From positions 19,406,001 through 19,470,000 of the forward strand of contig CM106586.1 of the NCBI GenBank assembly GCA_048013815.1: 64,000 bases of DNA, read 5' to 3'. Position 1 is the first letter of the stretch. Every line of letters starts with the position of its first letter. This document shows, in pieces, positions 44,382 through 56,513 of the stretch. Position numbers and translations under genes: made by a program. The notes under the pieces are model-generated. The model saw only the letters and a list, made by a program, of their open reading frames with translations, ran no database searches and was not told the DNA's origin. Source of the stretch: Setoptus koraiensis (Eukaryota > Arthropoda).

Positions 44382-47300
44382 ATGGCGAGTGCCGATCATA
44401 ATTTGTTCTATCGACGCATTCAGAGATTTTATGCTGCTTGGAGGGATGGCGAAAGCCAGGATTTCAAGAAAGTCGACGCTGTTGTTGTCCCCCTAGGACT
44501 ATGTGAAACCATAACCTACAGTAAATCCACCGCTTTTCAAACATGGCTTTTCGATTACGAAATTTCTGATATAATTATGGTATTTTGTGATCAATGTATG
44601 TACTTTCTAGCTACGAAGAAAAAGATCGACTTTTTGCGTCCAATACAAGACAAACCAGATGGTATAACCGGTGTACCCAAGGTCGAGCTTTTAGTGCGTG
44701 ACAAGACGGACAAAAATAAAGCTAATTTCGACAAAATCATTGAAGGTATCAAGCGAAGTCGCTCTGGTAAAACAATCGGTGTTTTCGCCAAAGACACGTT
44801 TCCCGGTGAGTTTTTCACCGAATGGACCGAACAAATAAATTTGGAAACTCAATTCGAGAAGGTCGACTTAAGTTTTCCTATTGGCTACTTGATGGCCGTC
44901 AAAGATGATCAAGAGCTGTCAAACATTCAGAAGGCCTGCTCGGCTACCGAAGCACTATACTCAAAATACCTATGTACCGAGCTCGAAAATATTATCGATG
45001 ATGAAAAGAAAATCTCTCATTCCAAAATCGCTAGTGGCTTAGGCAAGGCCATCAAAGACAAAAAGTACACCAAGAACTTGGAGGATATCGACACATGCTA
45101 CGATCCAGTTATTCAATCGGGTGGTGTCTACAATCTAAGATTTGGTGTCGGTAGCGACAATAACAATATTCATTGTGGATTTATAACTTGTTGTCTAGGG
45201 CTCAGATATGGATCATACTGTTCAAATATTGCAAGGACGCTCATGGTTGACCCGACTCAAGAACAAAAGGATAACTATGAGTTTTTGCTGCAAGTAGAAG
45301 AGGAGTTGATCAATAGATTGTACGATGGTGTTGTATTATCCGATCTCCATCAAAAGATTGTAGATTATGTCAAAAAGGAAAGGTCGGATTTAGTCGACAA
45401 ACTGACCAAAACATTTGGATTCGCCACAGGGATTGAATTTAGAGATGGAACCATGGTCATCGGACCGAAATTTAACATGAAAGCAAGGAAAGACATGACC
45501 TTCATTGTAGCCATAGGTTTTCAGGGTCTGAAAAACCCAGCAGCTTCGGACCCAAAAGCTAAGACTTATTCACTCTTCTTGAGTGACACTGTGATTGTCC
45601 AAGAGGCTGGAACACCTGCCACCCTAGTTACTCAAGCCAGAAGGAAATTAGCAAAAACCTCCATTCTATTGAAGAAAGACGATGACGATGAAGATGATGA
45701 TAATGATGATGAGGAGTCTACTAATGGCAACATTTTACCAGAGACTCTAAGAGGCGGTAGAAGAGGCCAAATTCTTGAGAATAAATTACGCACAGATTCT
45801 CAGAGCAATGAGGAGAGAAGAAGACAGCATCAGAGAGAGCTTTCAGAACAACTCAATGCAGCTGCATTGGCACGGCTCGCTAAAAAAACTGGAAATAAAT
45901 CGGAGGACAAAGTAAAGAAAACAATCATCTCCTACAAGTCCGCGAAGGAATTTCCTTCGAGAGAGCCTGAAATACGTGATTTAAAAATATACGTCGATAA
46001 AAAGAATGAAACTGTCATTCTCCCTATGTTCGGAGTACCCGTTCCTTATCATATCTCCACAATCAAGAATATCTCACAATCGATTGAGGGCGACTACACC
46101 TACCTACGTATAAATTTCTTTTACCCTGGTTCAACATTAGAAAAAGGAACTGTATTCCCGAACCCAGACGCTATATTCCTCAAGGAAGTAACATACAGAA
46201 GCTCAAATAACAAGGAACAGGGTGAGCTCAGGGACTCCGCTCCATCAGCAAATCTCAGCGATTCTTTCATGGCTATCAAGATTGTGCAGAAGAAATTCAA
46301 GACGAGAGAAGCAGAAGAGAAAGAAAAAGAAGGTGTCGTCAAGCAAGATTCACTTGTTCTAACTCAACATAGCAAAGTCAGCCCCAAACTCAAAGACCTC
46401 TTCATCAGACCAAATATCTACACAAAACGAGTTTCAGGATCCTTGGAAGCTCACGTGAACGGATTCCGATTTACGTCAATCAAAGGTGACAAAGTGGACA
46501 TCATGTATAACAATATTAAACACGCTATTTATCAACCATGTGACAAAGAAATGATCATACTATTACATTTCAACCTTGTAAACCCTATCATGATCAACAA
46601 GAAGAAACATGATGATATTCAATTTTACACAGAAGTCGGTGAGATCACGACTGATTTAGGAAAACGCCAGCACATGCACGACAGAGACGATTACGCAGCC
46701 GAACAAGCCGAGAGAGATCTCAGAACCAAGCTGAAACACGCTTTCAAGTCGTTTTGTGACAAAGTAGATCAGTGCACCAAAGGAGAAGTTACATTTGAGA
46801 CCCCAATTCGTCAGCTCGGGTTTAACGGTGTCCCTCGCAAGAGTAATGTCTTGCTACAACCCACCCATTCTGCCTTGGTCAACTTGACTGACTGGCCTCC
46901 GTTTGTAATTACGATAGGCGAGGTTGAATTAGTTCATTGCGAACGTGTTTCATTTGCGTTGAAGGCATTCGATATGGTGTTTGTCTATAAGGATTATACC
47001 CGTAAACCCGATATGATCACAGCCGTACCAACGGAAAAACTTGATGATGTTAGGAACTGGTTAGACCAATGTGACATTAAGTATACTGACGGTGTCCAGA
47101 GTTTGAATTGGCCTAAGATTATGAAAGTTATTAATGATGATACCCAAGGCTTTTTAAAACAAGGTGGTTGGAAGTTTCTAGATGATGACAAAGCGAGTGA
47201 CGAAGAGCAAGAAGACGAAGAGGACGAGGACGATGACAGATACGAACCCAGCGACGACGATGATGATGATGATGAGGAGGATGATGATTCGGACATTTCT

Positions 47301-47537
47301 GAGGAGGAATCAGATATATCCGAGGAGGAGGAGGATGCAGAGTTGGGATCGAGTGAAGAATCTGGAAAAGATTGGTCCGAGCTTGAAGAGGAAGCAGCGA
47401 AAGCCGATAGAAACCACAAAGAATTTGAAGATGAATATACCAAAAAACCTCAGTCTGCCTACTCAAAGCACAGCAACGGTTCAGGAAAGAGAAAATCATA
47501 CGATGACAGTCGAGGTAGCAAGAAAGCAAAGCGCTAG
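44382..47537 (+). CDS. SUPT16H: FACT complex subunit Spt16
   Basis: This intronless frame encodes 1051 residues (human 1047). FACT (Spt16 with SSRP1) is a nuclear histone chaperone for H2A-H2B and H3-H4 during transcription and replication. The N-terminal third is the catalytically dead aminopeptidase-like domain (AGTPATL, GIEFRDGT region). The middle carries the dimerisation and Rtt106-like PH domains (LFIRPNIYTKRVSGSLEAH, VFVYKDYTRKP, GFLKQGGWKFL). The tail from about residue 950 is almost continuous Asp/Glu, then a short basic KKAKR end. An extra acidic DDDDEDDD loop is present near residue 435. AATAAA follows at 47557-47562. The convergent small gene ends 41 bp away. Confidence 0.97.
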   Translation: MASADHNLFYRRIQRFYAAWRDGESQDFKKVDAVVVPLGLCETITYSKSTAFQTWLFDYEISDIIMVFCDQCMYFLATKKKIDFLRPIQDKPDGITGVPKVELLVRDKTDKNKANFDKIIEGIKRSRSGKTIGVFAKDTFPGEFFTEWTEQINLETQFEKVDLSFPIGYLMAVKDDQELSNIQKACSATEALYSKYLCTELENIIDDEKKISHSKIASGLGKAIKDKKYTKNLEDIDTCYDPVIQSGGVYNLRFGVGSDNNNIHCGFITCCLGLRYGSYCSNIARTLMVDPTQEQKDNYEFLLQVEEELINRLYDGVVLSDLHQKIVDYVKKERSDLVDKLTKTFGFATGIEFRDGTMVIGPKFNMKARKDMTFIVAIGFQGLKNPAASDPKAKTYSLFLSDTVIVQEAGTPATLVTQARRKLAKTSILLKKDDDDEDDDNDDEESTNGNILPETLRGGRRGQILENKLRTDSQSNEERRRQHQRELSEQLNAAALARLAKKTGNKSEDKVKKTIISYKSAKEFPSREPEIRDLKIYVDKKNETVILPMFGVPVPYHISTIKNISQSIEGDYTYLRINFFYPGSTLEKGTVFPNPDAIFLKEVTYRSSNNKEQGELRDSAPSANLSDSFMAIKIVQKKFKTREAEEKEKEGVVKQDSLVLTQHSKVSPKLKDLFIRPNIYTKRVSGSLEAHVNGFRFTSIKGDKVDIMYNNIKHAIYQPCDKEMIILLHFNLVNPIMINKKKHDDIQFYTEVGEITTDLGKRQHMHDRDDYAAEQAERDLRTKLKHAFKSFCDKVDQCTKGEVTFETPIRQLGFNGVPRKSNVLLQPTHSALVNLTDWPPFVITIGEVELVHCERVSFALKAFDMVFVYKDYTRKPDMITAVPTEKLDDVRNWLDQCDIKYTDGVQSLNWPKIMKVINDDTQGFLKQGGWKFLDDDKASDEEQEDEEDEDDDRYEPSDDDDDDDEEDDDSDISEEESDISEEEEDAELGSSEESGKDWSELEEEAAKADRNHKEFEDEYTKKPQSAYSKHSNGSGKRKSYDDSRGSKKAKR

Positions 47538-47578
47538 TTCATTCGTCTTAATGCACAATAAACTTTCACCAACTTAAT

Positions 47579-47809
47579 TCATGGTCCAGTCGACTTCAGT
47601 GGCTTTCTTTTTCCAGGCTTGGCCTTAGCACCCAGCTTGAGCAATAGCCTGACTTTGGCTTCCTGTTTATCCTTTGTATCGAGACCATGCATTCCATATT
47701 TGAAAACTTCATGAGATAACTTCTTGAAATCCGGGTTCGCAGACTTGTTAGATTGTGAGCGTTGCGCGGTTTTCTGACCATGGCTTGAACTTCCATGCTT
47801 TTTTGGCAT
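47579..47809 (-). CDS. Small basic protein with DUF4602 (C1orf131/Faf1-like) motif
   Basis: This single-exon protein has 76 residues, very rich in Lys and Ser. The segment LSHEVFKYGMHGLDTKDKQE and the following LLLKLGAK resemble the conserved core of DUF4602 proteins (human C1orf131, yeast Faf1: EV..FGITG...I.LGAKPPK), which act in small-subunit rRNA processing. It is far shorter than C1orf131 and lacks the acidic N-terminus, so it is either a minimal homologue or a chance resemblance. It converges with SUPT16H and diverges from the lipase maturation factor gene. Confidence 0.5.
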   Translation of the reverse strand: MPKKHGSSSHGQKTAQRSQSNKSANPDFKKLSHEVFKYGMHGLDTKDKQEAKVRLLLKLGAKAKPGKRKPLKSTGP

Positions 47810-48653
47810 TTTGCCCCTAAACTAGTGATTGTTAGGGCTCCGATTGGGCAAGTCCTTGTTTAGAAGAAAATCATAAATACATTACTGTTAGAAGTTTATT
47901 CCAAAACAAACAAAACAAATGATGATAGATGTGAAACATCTGAGAACCAAGAGATGGCTCATGGCCGAAGTTCATCGAATGAACTTCATTCCAATATGGC
48001 CTGGTTGGTAAGCGTCTTAGTGGCGCGCTATTCAAAGCGCTAACATTTTTATTGCGTGAGATTTTTCCAATGCATTCAGAACGGTTTATAAAAAGAATCG
48101 CCAGAGGCGCTAGCAATGTTAAAGAGATGTGCAACCAAGCATAGATGATACATTGAAATATTTTATTTTGATTGCTCGCTCTTGGGCGGGCTAAAATGCC
48201 AACAAACGTTTATTCATGCATGGTGGCTATGCATCTCTCGCGCGTAGCTAGCGCCCCTGGCGATTTTTTTTGTAAGCCTGAGTAGAGATATTAGAACAAT
48301 CTCACTCGGTGGAACACAGTGGAGATCGTGTTTGTGCGTATCCTGGTCAGTTGTGTGCAGGCCTTCTGAATGTTGCGCTCAAAGTGTATTCAACAATACA
48401 GGCACAAACCAATATAAGCTGGTATTTTGTGCTATTCGACTACACATGCATCGCACAGACAGGTCTTTGTGCGTGTGCACAGAAAGTGCAAAAGAAGTGA
48501 CATTGCACCTAGCATTGTGTGAGTGTTCAATACATTTCCGGCATCAGTACAGTTGTTTGTCCACTCAGATTCTATGACCATTTGTACACTAACATTCAAC
48601 AAGGAAACTCACCAGTCATCGGTCCCAAATTTAGATCCCATATTTACAGCAAT
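47810..48653. promoter_or_regulatory. Divergent intergenic region before LMF2
   Basis: This interval separates the DUF4602-like gene from the lipase maturation factor gene and contains copy B of the promoter-proximal module (48331-48494). Nothing else was recognised. Confidence 0.5.
48331..48494 (+). repeat. Promoter-proximal module, copy B
   Basis: Homologous by eye to 44036-44197. It shares ATACAGGCACAAA, TTTTGTGCT, TACACA and TTTGTGCG, and ends in GTGCAAAAG where copy A has ATATAAAAG. It ends 159 bp before the LMF2 start codon. Confidence 0.7.
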
Positions 48654-50683
48654 ATGTCGCCCTCTTCCGTTGCAAAGAATGCATTGCGGTTCACAACAGT
48701 TGCCAGAGTCAAGAATTTGTTCTTAAAAGGCGTTCTAGGTGTATATATAGCCGCTTTTGCCTCGTTATATGTACAAGTTCAGGCGCTATTTGGTGACAAC
48801 GGCGTGGTACCTGTCAAGGATTTTGTGGTGTCTGGTAAATTCGGCAAAATCAAGAATTCATTGGACTCATTCAATTTGGTATTGTTGGCGCCATTGTTCA
48901 AGCTAGACTATGGAACATTTATTGAGTTATTGTGCCTGTTGGCCATCGCGGTGGCTTTTGTCGGCCTGTTAACACGTCGTGTGTCAACAACGTTGCCATT
49001 CATCTTTTTATGGTACATCTATTATTCAATAGTTCAAGTGGGCCAGGGATTCATGACCTTCCACAGCGATTTACTATTACTAGAGGTTGGATTTTTGTCA
49101 ATATTCCTAGCGTCAGTGTTGCCCCAATCAAGAGGCCAACAAAATGACCACGACCACCTGACATTCTTCCTCGTTCGTTGGATGGTGTTTAAATATTTTG
49201 TCGTGGATGTTATCAGTGCCTACACAGACAACGACAATGCCTATTACGATTTGTCAATATTGCCCAAAACAGCCCAGGCTGCACCAATTCCATCGCTAAT
49301 TGATTGGCACGTATTTAATCTAAATAAGGACGTCTACCAACTGCTGACCGCCTTTGGATGCACCCTCAAACTCACGGTGCCATTCCTGTTCTTTGTACCA
49401 CTCAAGCACGTCAGACTGTTTGCATTCTACACAATGGTAATTATAACTTACATATCTCATTTCATTGCACCATCCTAAATGTCACCATATTCTTCAGCTA
49501 ACTCTTGAATCTCCTCTCTATCTATCTACAACAGCTATCTTTTTGCTTGTTCTACACAGCAACTCTCGGATTCGGATGGTTCCACATTCTCTTAGCTGTG
49601 GCTTTGTTATCCGTACTTAGGGACGCCTATCTATTCAACGACAACAGAGTCAAATACTCAAAATCGAAGACACTATTAGATTTTGTCGTTTTGTTCGCTT
49701 ACATCGCAGCCATCACCTATCTAACAGTCGACTTATTCGGAATAGCTTACGTCAAAGGTGCTCTTAGCTTCAAGGTGCACTTCAACCCGAGCCACTTCAG
49801 AGGATTGCTGACATATCTGATACCGGCCGCGGTTGCAACAGGACTTCTATCTTTCTTCGCCAACTTCTACAAGACATGGTTTGGAGCAGGAGGCAAGACC
49901 CCACTAGTGAAGAATCTCTTATATTCAGCATTCGCGTTAGTAATCTTTTTGGCTAGCTTTCAATCTCTCATCAGATATCACCAGCCCACTGAGAAACATG
50001 TGAGCCTAGTAACTCGTGATGTTCACCAATACATGGCCCCATTGAAGGTTTCCAACAATTATGTACTTTTGAGCAAAGTGTCTCAGTTTTATGCCAATGG
50101 TAGACCAGAACTCTTGATACAAAGCCGAGCTAGCCCAGAGGCGCAATCGTGGGACTTGTTCGACTTGCGCTACAAACCAGGATATCAAGCTAAACCTCTG
50201 TCATTCGTCAATCCTCATCTACCTCGCTTGGACATGAAAATGTGGTATGCTGCTCGTTCAGGACTTGCTAACAACCAATGGCTATACACCTTTGTTTACC
50301 GTTTGGCAACGAGCGACAAAGATGCCCTGAAGGCCATTTCTCCTCATACCTACATTAGCAAGGCTCCAGCGCAAATTCGCGTTGCTTTGTATAATTACAA
50401 GTTTGCCCATGCATCTAAGCCCACTTCGAAAGATGGCTACTGGGCCGAAACAAAGTTCGTCAGTGAATATTTACCAACCACCACTGCTGAGGCTCTTAAG
50501 ACTAACGTCAAGGCTAATGGAATCAACTTGGGCACTTCGTCCAGACAAAAGAACGATGGATCACCTGTAGATTTATTCAAGGAATATCTAGAATTGGCAA
50601 GTGACTATGCCAGAACTGTAGATCAAAGATTGATCATTTGGACCATCTTCGTTGGATCATCAATTCTTACATTACTCAGATGA
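48654..50683 (+). CDS. LMF2: Lipase maturation factor family protein (LMF2-like)
   Basis: Two exons (48654-49436 and 49535-50683) give 643 residues. LMF proteins are multi-pass ER proteins; LMF1 is required for folding of dimeric lipases such as lipoprotein lipase. Family blocks are LYVQVQALFGDNGVVP, YYSIVQVGQGFMTFHSDLLL, LTFFLVRWMVFKYF, HQYMAPLKVSNNY, GRPELLIQ, FDLRYKPG and HLPRLDMKMWYAA. Many hydrophobic segments precede a luminal C-terminal domain and a final hydrophobic segment. The second exon begins with LSFCLFYTATLGFGW, where the family usually has a GNYNFFN block, so that loop is divergent. AATAAA lies at 50694-50699. LMF2 rather than LMF1 is a judgement from overall similarity. Confidence 0.85.
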
Positions 50684-51990
50684 GAGTGTGGCCAATAAAC
50701 AGAACCCCTGGCTATCATTTGTAACTTTATTAGGAACACATTTTTCACCATTTTTTATCAAAATTCAGTCCTGAAATTGGACTTTAGGGATGGGCACACA
50801 ATAGCTCGGAACAATTACACTACTCGAACACCATACGTGCTCATCTGACAGATAGGTTTTGTTTGTAATGTCACCTAGATGAACTATTTATGTATATCAA
50901 ATACTACAGCAGGGTCAATAGTAACAACAGCAACAACAAGCCAACATTAATCTATTTTAACCTAACCAACCCAACTCATAGAACCTAATGATTATTCACA
51001 CAACAAGGAGGAAAGAAGAACTCTATCAAATGCGTAATATATTGCAGATCCTGGAATACGATAGGATTGACTGAATGAACAGTTGACCTTGTCAATTATT
51101 CTTCTCAGTCAATATTTATATAGATTATTAGTTTTTTGTTCACATATCAACTAATATTCATCTATTATTTATTCGAGGCATAACAAACTGAGACACCGGG
51201 TAACAATTAAGCCAGCAAAGTTTTCGGCACATTCACTCTCTGCACCACCAACAATAGCTCACAAGAAAACGATTGAGTAATTGAATTGAACAATGTGATG
51301 AACATTAATAAACTCAAACAAATAAACAAGTGACTAATTAAGGCATCTGAATGCGAGTATGTAAATTCATGTTAAATTGAACAAAACTTCGAAATTGACT
51401 TTTTACAGGCAAAACTAGTAGAGTTACATATCGAAATATGAAAGGGTTTGTTAACACGTTGATTGGAAGCTGCAGACAAGCGATACAGAAACTGTATAGT
51501 CTCTTTAGTTACTTTACCGTGATATATTATCCTTTTTAGATTAATGGCGATCGATCAACGTGCTAAGCGCTCGATTTCAAATATTTGCCTACTTTCACAG
51601 GTGCTTTACAGTGCTGGTTGATGTTTTGTTGATTGTAGCCTTTGATCAATACAGATATTCAATGAAACTGATGTCAACTATGCTACAGATGCAGAGCTGA
51701 CAGCAACATTGTCATCGCAATCGGATATTTATCAATTCATTGTTCAACCTTTAACATCATATTTATACCTTGATGCTCTTTCGTTTTCTGCACACTAGGT
51801 CAAAAAAACTCGAGCTTTACGTCATTCGACTGACACGAGACCAGATATAAACCAACTGGAGGAGAAAAATAGATACATTGAGTATGCCAGCAGCAACTCA
51901 TCTACGCCATGATCCCAAATGATTGGACGGTGTTGTTGTTTGTTTTTAGATAAACTACCATTCATATTTGTCGGATGATCTCATCGTCCA

Positions 51991-52084
<94 letters not shown>

Positions 52085-53287
52085 CTCTCTTTAGAACTCA
52101 CTCACACGTCAACATTTGTTGTCTAAGTTTGTCATACAGATGTCATGTTGATCTGATTAATTAGAATAGATAATTGTTATCTATATATAACTTGGTGGAG
52201 TGGGCACAGTTTTGTTTCTTGTTCTTGACGAACAACAACAATATCGAGAGAGCAAGCAAGACTGTGCTCCTATTTATAGAAGAATAGTAGACATATGCTT
52301 CGCAAGAGGCAGAGGATAGAAAGAAACAATTGAAATAGATGAATGCTACCATTTCTATCGACATTCAATGCGACAAACAAACAAAAGCGCTGAAAGAATT
52401 TGATTGGAATCATTATAGAAACAAAACTAAGCAACTAAGCATCACATTAGATTCCCAATTGAAAACAAGGGAAGTCTTGCCAATTGTTTGTGCCTAATCA
52501 AATGATTATAATAGTGTGCACCCTTCAAATTGAATTATAATTGAAATTGGGCCAAGTGAAATAGAAATAAAGAGTTATGAATAGTGGCAGTAGGTGTAGA
52601 TGTAGATCATCCATAATCAAAAACGCATCGCCAGTCATCTGGATTGGCCCCACAAACAAACTAATTGAAGTAATAGAGGATAGATAATATTAGTGATAAT
52701 AATCCAGGTAAGTATAACATGATAGTTTTTACACTATTTCAATATGCTATAGATTATAAAAGTTTTTTTACTGTTAGCATGCATGTTTAACTACCGGTGG
52801 ATGCATTTAGAGGAAGCTGCTGTTGTAGTTGTTGTTGTTGCTGCTTTTAGTGTATCGCGCATTCATTACGATGCGGAACAATGAACGGTTGACTATTAGT
52901 AATGAAGGTCACTCCGACGATCATAATGATGTTGTTGTCTTTTTCACGTTTCATTGTAATGTTTTCATCGCAACACAATCGATTGGTTCTGCGTGTATGG
53001 TTATTTTAATCACTACTAATTAAGTTATACAGTTATGAGTTATAATAGTTGCCGATGCTGGTGTTGCTGGCTCGATACAGTTATTATAGTATTTGTTAGT
53101 TGTTGTTATTTTTATATAAAATGTCATTCATAATGTTATCTGTGTCTCTCCCGCTTTCTCTATTCATTAATGACATGTTGTTGTTGCCACTACTTGATGA
53201 GCATACACAGGTGCATATGCTTATTAGTCTCGTGTGCTATTAATTAATTGATGACAAGGTTCAATCAATAAATCCATGGAACCGAAG

Positions 53288-53319
<32 letters not shown>

Positions 53320-53707
53320 TAGTCGACTAATCAGAATGTGAGAATATGTATGAACACATCTACACAAAATTGTGCCCAATTAGTTTAGTCGACAGTCTGA
53401 TTTGGTCTGACTGATTGCTAGGCAGACTTTGGGAAGAATTAGGACAATCGTTGGCATTTTGAGGGTAACCTAAATAGTATAACAACACTATGCGTCGACT
53501 CTTCATCCTTTCATTCGACAACTTGCAGCACCAGCAGATTGAGACACAATCATCAAACACAATTCAGCACTTGAGTGATGAGAATTTACAATATTGTTGT
53601 CATTATTATCTTAGGTTTAGATGACCCTCTGTGCAACTAGTCTAACGAAAGGCTCCAACAGCAATTAAGCAAACAAGATTCAACCGGAACCTCAGCGATC
53701 GGATATA
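50684..53707. other. Intergenic region with a long CT microsatellite
   Basis: No gene was recognised in 3 kb of AT-rich DNA. The notable element is a CT run at 51995-52080. Short AG runs near 53290-53320 precede the carbonic anhydrase gene. Confidence 0.65.
51995..52080. repeat. (CT)43 dinucleotide microsatellite
   Basis: An uninterrupted CT run of 86 bp, followed by CGCTCTCTCT. Confidence 0.95.
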
Positions 53708-55267
53708 ATGTCGCATTTATTAGTTGTCAGCAACACCAACGTCCATCGAAGAGATAGCCAACTGTCCATTGGATCACCAATCAATAACCGAAAGAGTCAC
53801 GCGTCATCGTGTAAAACTAATGAAATAACAGAATCTAATAGGAATAAGCATCAAATAGGCATTAATTTATTTTCAGCAGCACTAGTCGCAATATCAATAT
53901 TTTTTATTAATCTCAATGGTAATTATTACGCGCACAAAATATGAATGCTTTATTACAATGATCATTGATCGATTGATCATGACTGTTTGATCAACTTTAT
54001 ATACTGATGAGAATTTCGATAATGGCTTGACTGAATGATGACTAAAATTGTATGTCTCACTGTATTGTGCCCAATAAATCATCATGTAAATGAATAGTTG
54101 TAACTAGGGCCAACGAGGAGCATGCTGCTCACTGGTCCTATATGGACCAGAAGACATGGAATGAAACCTATCCCCAGTGCGTGAAAAACGGCCGCAGACA
54201 ATCTCCGATAAACATCATCACTGGCGAGGTGATACCGGCCCCACTAAATATTAGCCTAATCAATTACGACCAAGAGGTCGAATTTAAAATAAAGAATACG
54301 CATCACTCAGGTAGGACACTTGAGATCATACAGCGACTTGAGATCATTCACTTGTGTTCAATTAGAACGCGAGTAAATGTCATGTCGAAAATCATGCCAA
54401 AAAAAATCATTGTTCACATTGATCGTTCGTGCATGCCAATTATCCGTTTCATGCCGTCACTATCTTGTCTCATCAACGTGCCCTCTAATAGTCAGCATGC
54501 AGCCAGTTGCTCCCAATCCGGATATGGCACCCATGCTCAAACTAAACTGGCTCAACGAATCTGAGGCCGAATTCGAGCTAGTCGACATACATTTTCATTG
54601 GGGCGATCACAACAAGAAGGGCTCCGAGCATTTGTTGGACGGCGAGCGGTTCGAGGCGGAGGTGAGTGGATCGAGGATGCGAGCGCACAAATGTGTCAAG
54701 TCACAATTATTCCGATAATAATCATTTAACTTGTTATTTGATCCTCTAGATGCACATGGTTCATTTCAGGAAAGGCGTGAACCATAGTCAAGTGGGCTCA
54801 ATACCAAACTCTCTGGTGGTCATTGGGGTCTTCATAAAGGTAAATATCATCATGATACTATTCCATCTAGACTCGTGCATCTTTTTATCTCGCATAACTC
54901 ATATCGACAGACTATATTGCCGACAATTGTGTACTCCCGTTTTATTAGTCTGAGCCCTCGGATAATAACAAATTCAGCGGTATTGTTTGGGGAACGCAAA
55001 AGGTCAACGGAACAGACGAGCCGTACACAACGGAAAACAACGACATTATAAATTTGTTGCCCAAAAACACCAAAGACTTTTATACCTATCAGGGATCCTT
55101 GACAACTCCTCCGTGTTACGAAATAGTCACATGGGTGGTGATGGCCGAACCGGTTTATATGGGCCGCAATCAGGTTGGTGAGGTGCCATTGAGAAATGGT
55201 TGATTGCTCAGCTGACGTAACGAATGTTTTACTAAAATTGATTCATCTTTTTCCTCTAATCTCTTTT

Positions 55268-55340
<73 letters not shown>

Positions 55341-55689
55341 ATCTATTGTGTAGCTGTCGGAATTGGCCGATCTGTACGCAGATGAGCACGACAAAGGCAT
55401 GAAAAGGATTGCGCCCAATTTCAGAGAACCCAATGAACTGTCCGGTCGAAAAGTGTATTCATCCATGTTTGCCAACGCCACTGATACCGATCCACATTCA
55501 AATGAAATTCCCCAATCGGGCAACAAAACAGATCAAAAGAAGATACATCCACAAAATATCAACATACAAACTATCGACAACAAAAGATTGTCTCAGGTGC
55601 TCAATCAATTGGGAAGACAGGCCAGCATTTATCGTAGGAATAATGGTCGAGGTCGCAGCCGCGCCAACGGCAGACGGCGCCGGTCTTGA
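53708..55689 (+). CDS. Alpha-class carbonic anhydrase, probably membrane-anchored or secreted
   Basis: Six exons (53708-53918, 54098-54310, 54492-54661, 54750-54839, 54949-55173, 55354-55689) give 414 residues in frame. It hydrates CO2 to bicarbonate. The zinc ligands are present: two in DIHFHWG and the third in MHMVHFRK. The Thr199 equivalent is in LTTPPCYE, and a His at the proton-shuttle position is in NTHHS. HAAHWSYMDQKTW and RRQSPINI mark the domain start. Exon 1 adds about 56 polar residues and a hydrophobic segment (FSAALVAISIFFINL), a likely signal anchor. Joining exon 1 depends on the acceptor at 54096-54097 and is less certain than the rest. The C-terminus is a basic RRNNGRGRSRANGRRRR tail. 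The last intron ends in a hexamer array. Confidence 0.88.
55269..55340. repeat. (GTTGCT)12 hexanucleotide array at a 3' splice site
   Basis: Seventy-two bases of an exact hexamer lie in the last carbonic anhydrase intron, ending 13 bp before the acceptor at 55352-55353, where the pyrimidine tract is expected. Confidence 0.9.
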
Positions 55690-56513
55690 TCTATTCGCCG
55701 GTATAATCATGTTACGCTTGTGTGATAATGTAATTGTAATTTAAAAACAAATGAACGATCGACAACAACAACAACCTAGACAAACCAAAGAGTTACATTT
55801 GTGCCTCGGTTACGGCATATCGACCGCTTGTTAGACTGGATACTGCAGACGAACAAACAAAATTATAAATTGCAACCTCACCTCGTTATTAGTTGACAAG
55901 TGCAGCTTGTTATATACCAATACCAGTTGCCAAATCTCATCTCACAATAAATTGTCAGATAAAATAAAGATATGAATGAGTTATGTTTATCATTTGTCAT
56001 TTGTATTCATGGCTGTTTCTATTGTTACATCTGATACCATCGTAATGATAGTGATCTCGCGCCCTCGTTATGCAACAGGCATGCACGGGGGAGTTTCTCA
56101 ACTGATGTGTCATCAATTTGATAGCCATGAAATGGCTTTATCAGTTTGCAATCGCGCGCTCAAAGTGTCGCTGGCGCTTTTGTTTGGGATAATCTGATTT
56201 GCTCCTTCAAAAGTCAACGTGTAAATATGTATAAATATTTATGAATATGCATAAATGTTCGTGCTGATAGAAAAATTTATCTCACTAACAACATTGACTT
56301 GACAAGATCGACACAATTCATTTGTTTCACTAGTATATTATAATTAGTATATAATTTGAATTCACGGCTAGTTTGAGACAGCTCAAAGTTTTAACAATTT
56401 CGCTCTCCTAATCCTAATTATACCTACTAATTATTCGTGATAATTTTTGTCATTCCATTACATGTTCTACTCACAATAAAGCCAAAGACTTTTAGCGCAC
56501 TCTATACATTGTA
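55690..56513. other. Intergenic region between carbonic anhydrase and RING-H2 genes
   Basis: AT-rich DNA with AATAAA at about 55947 and 55963; no gene seen. Confidence 0.6.
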
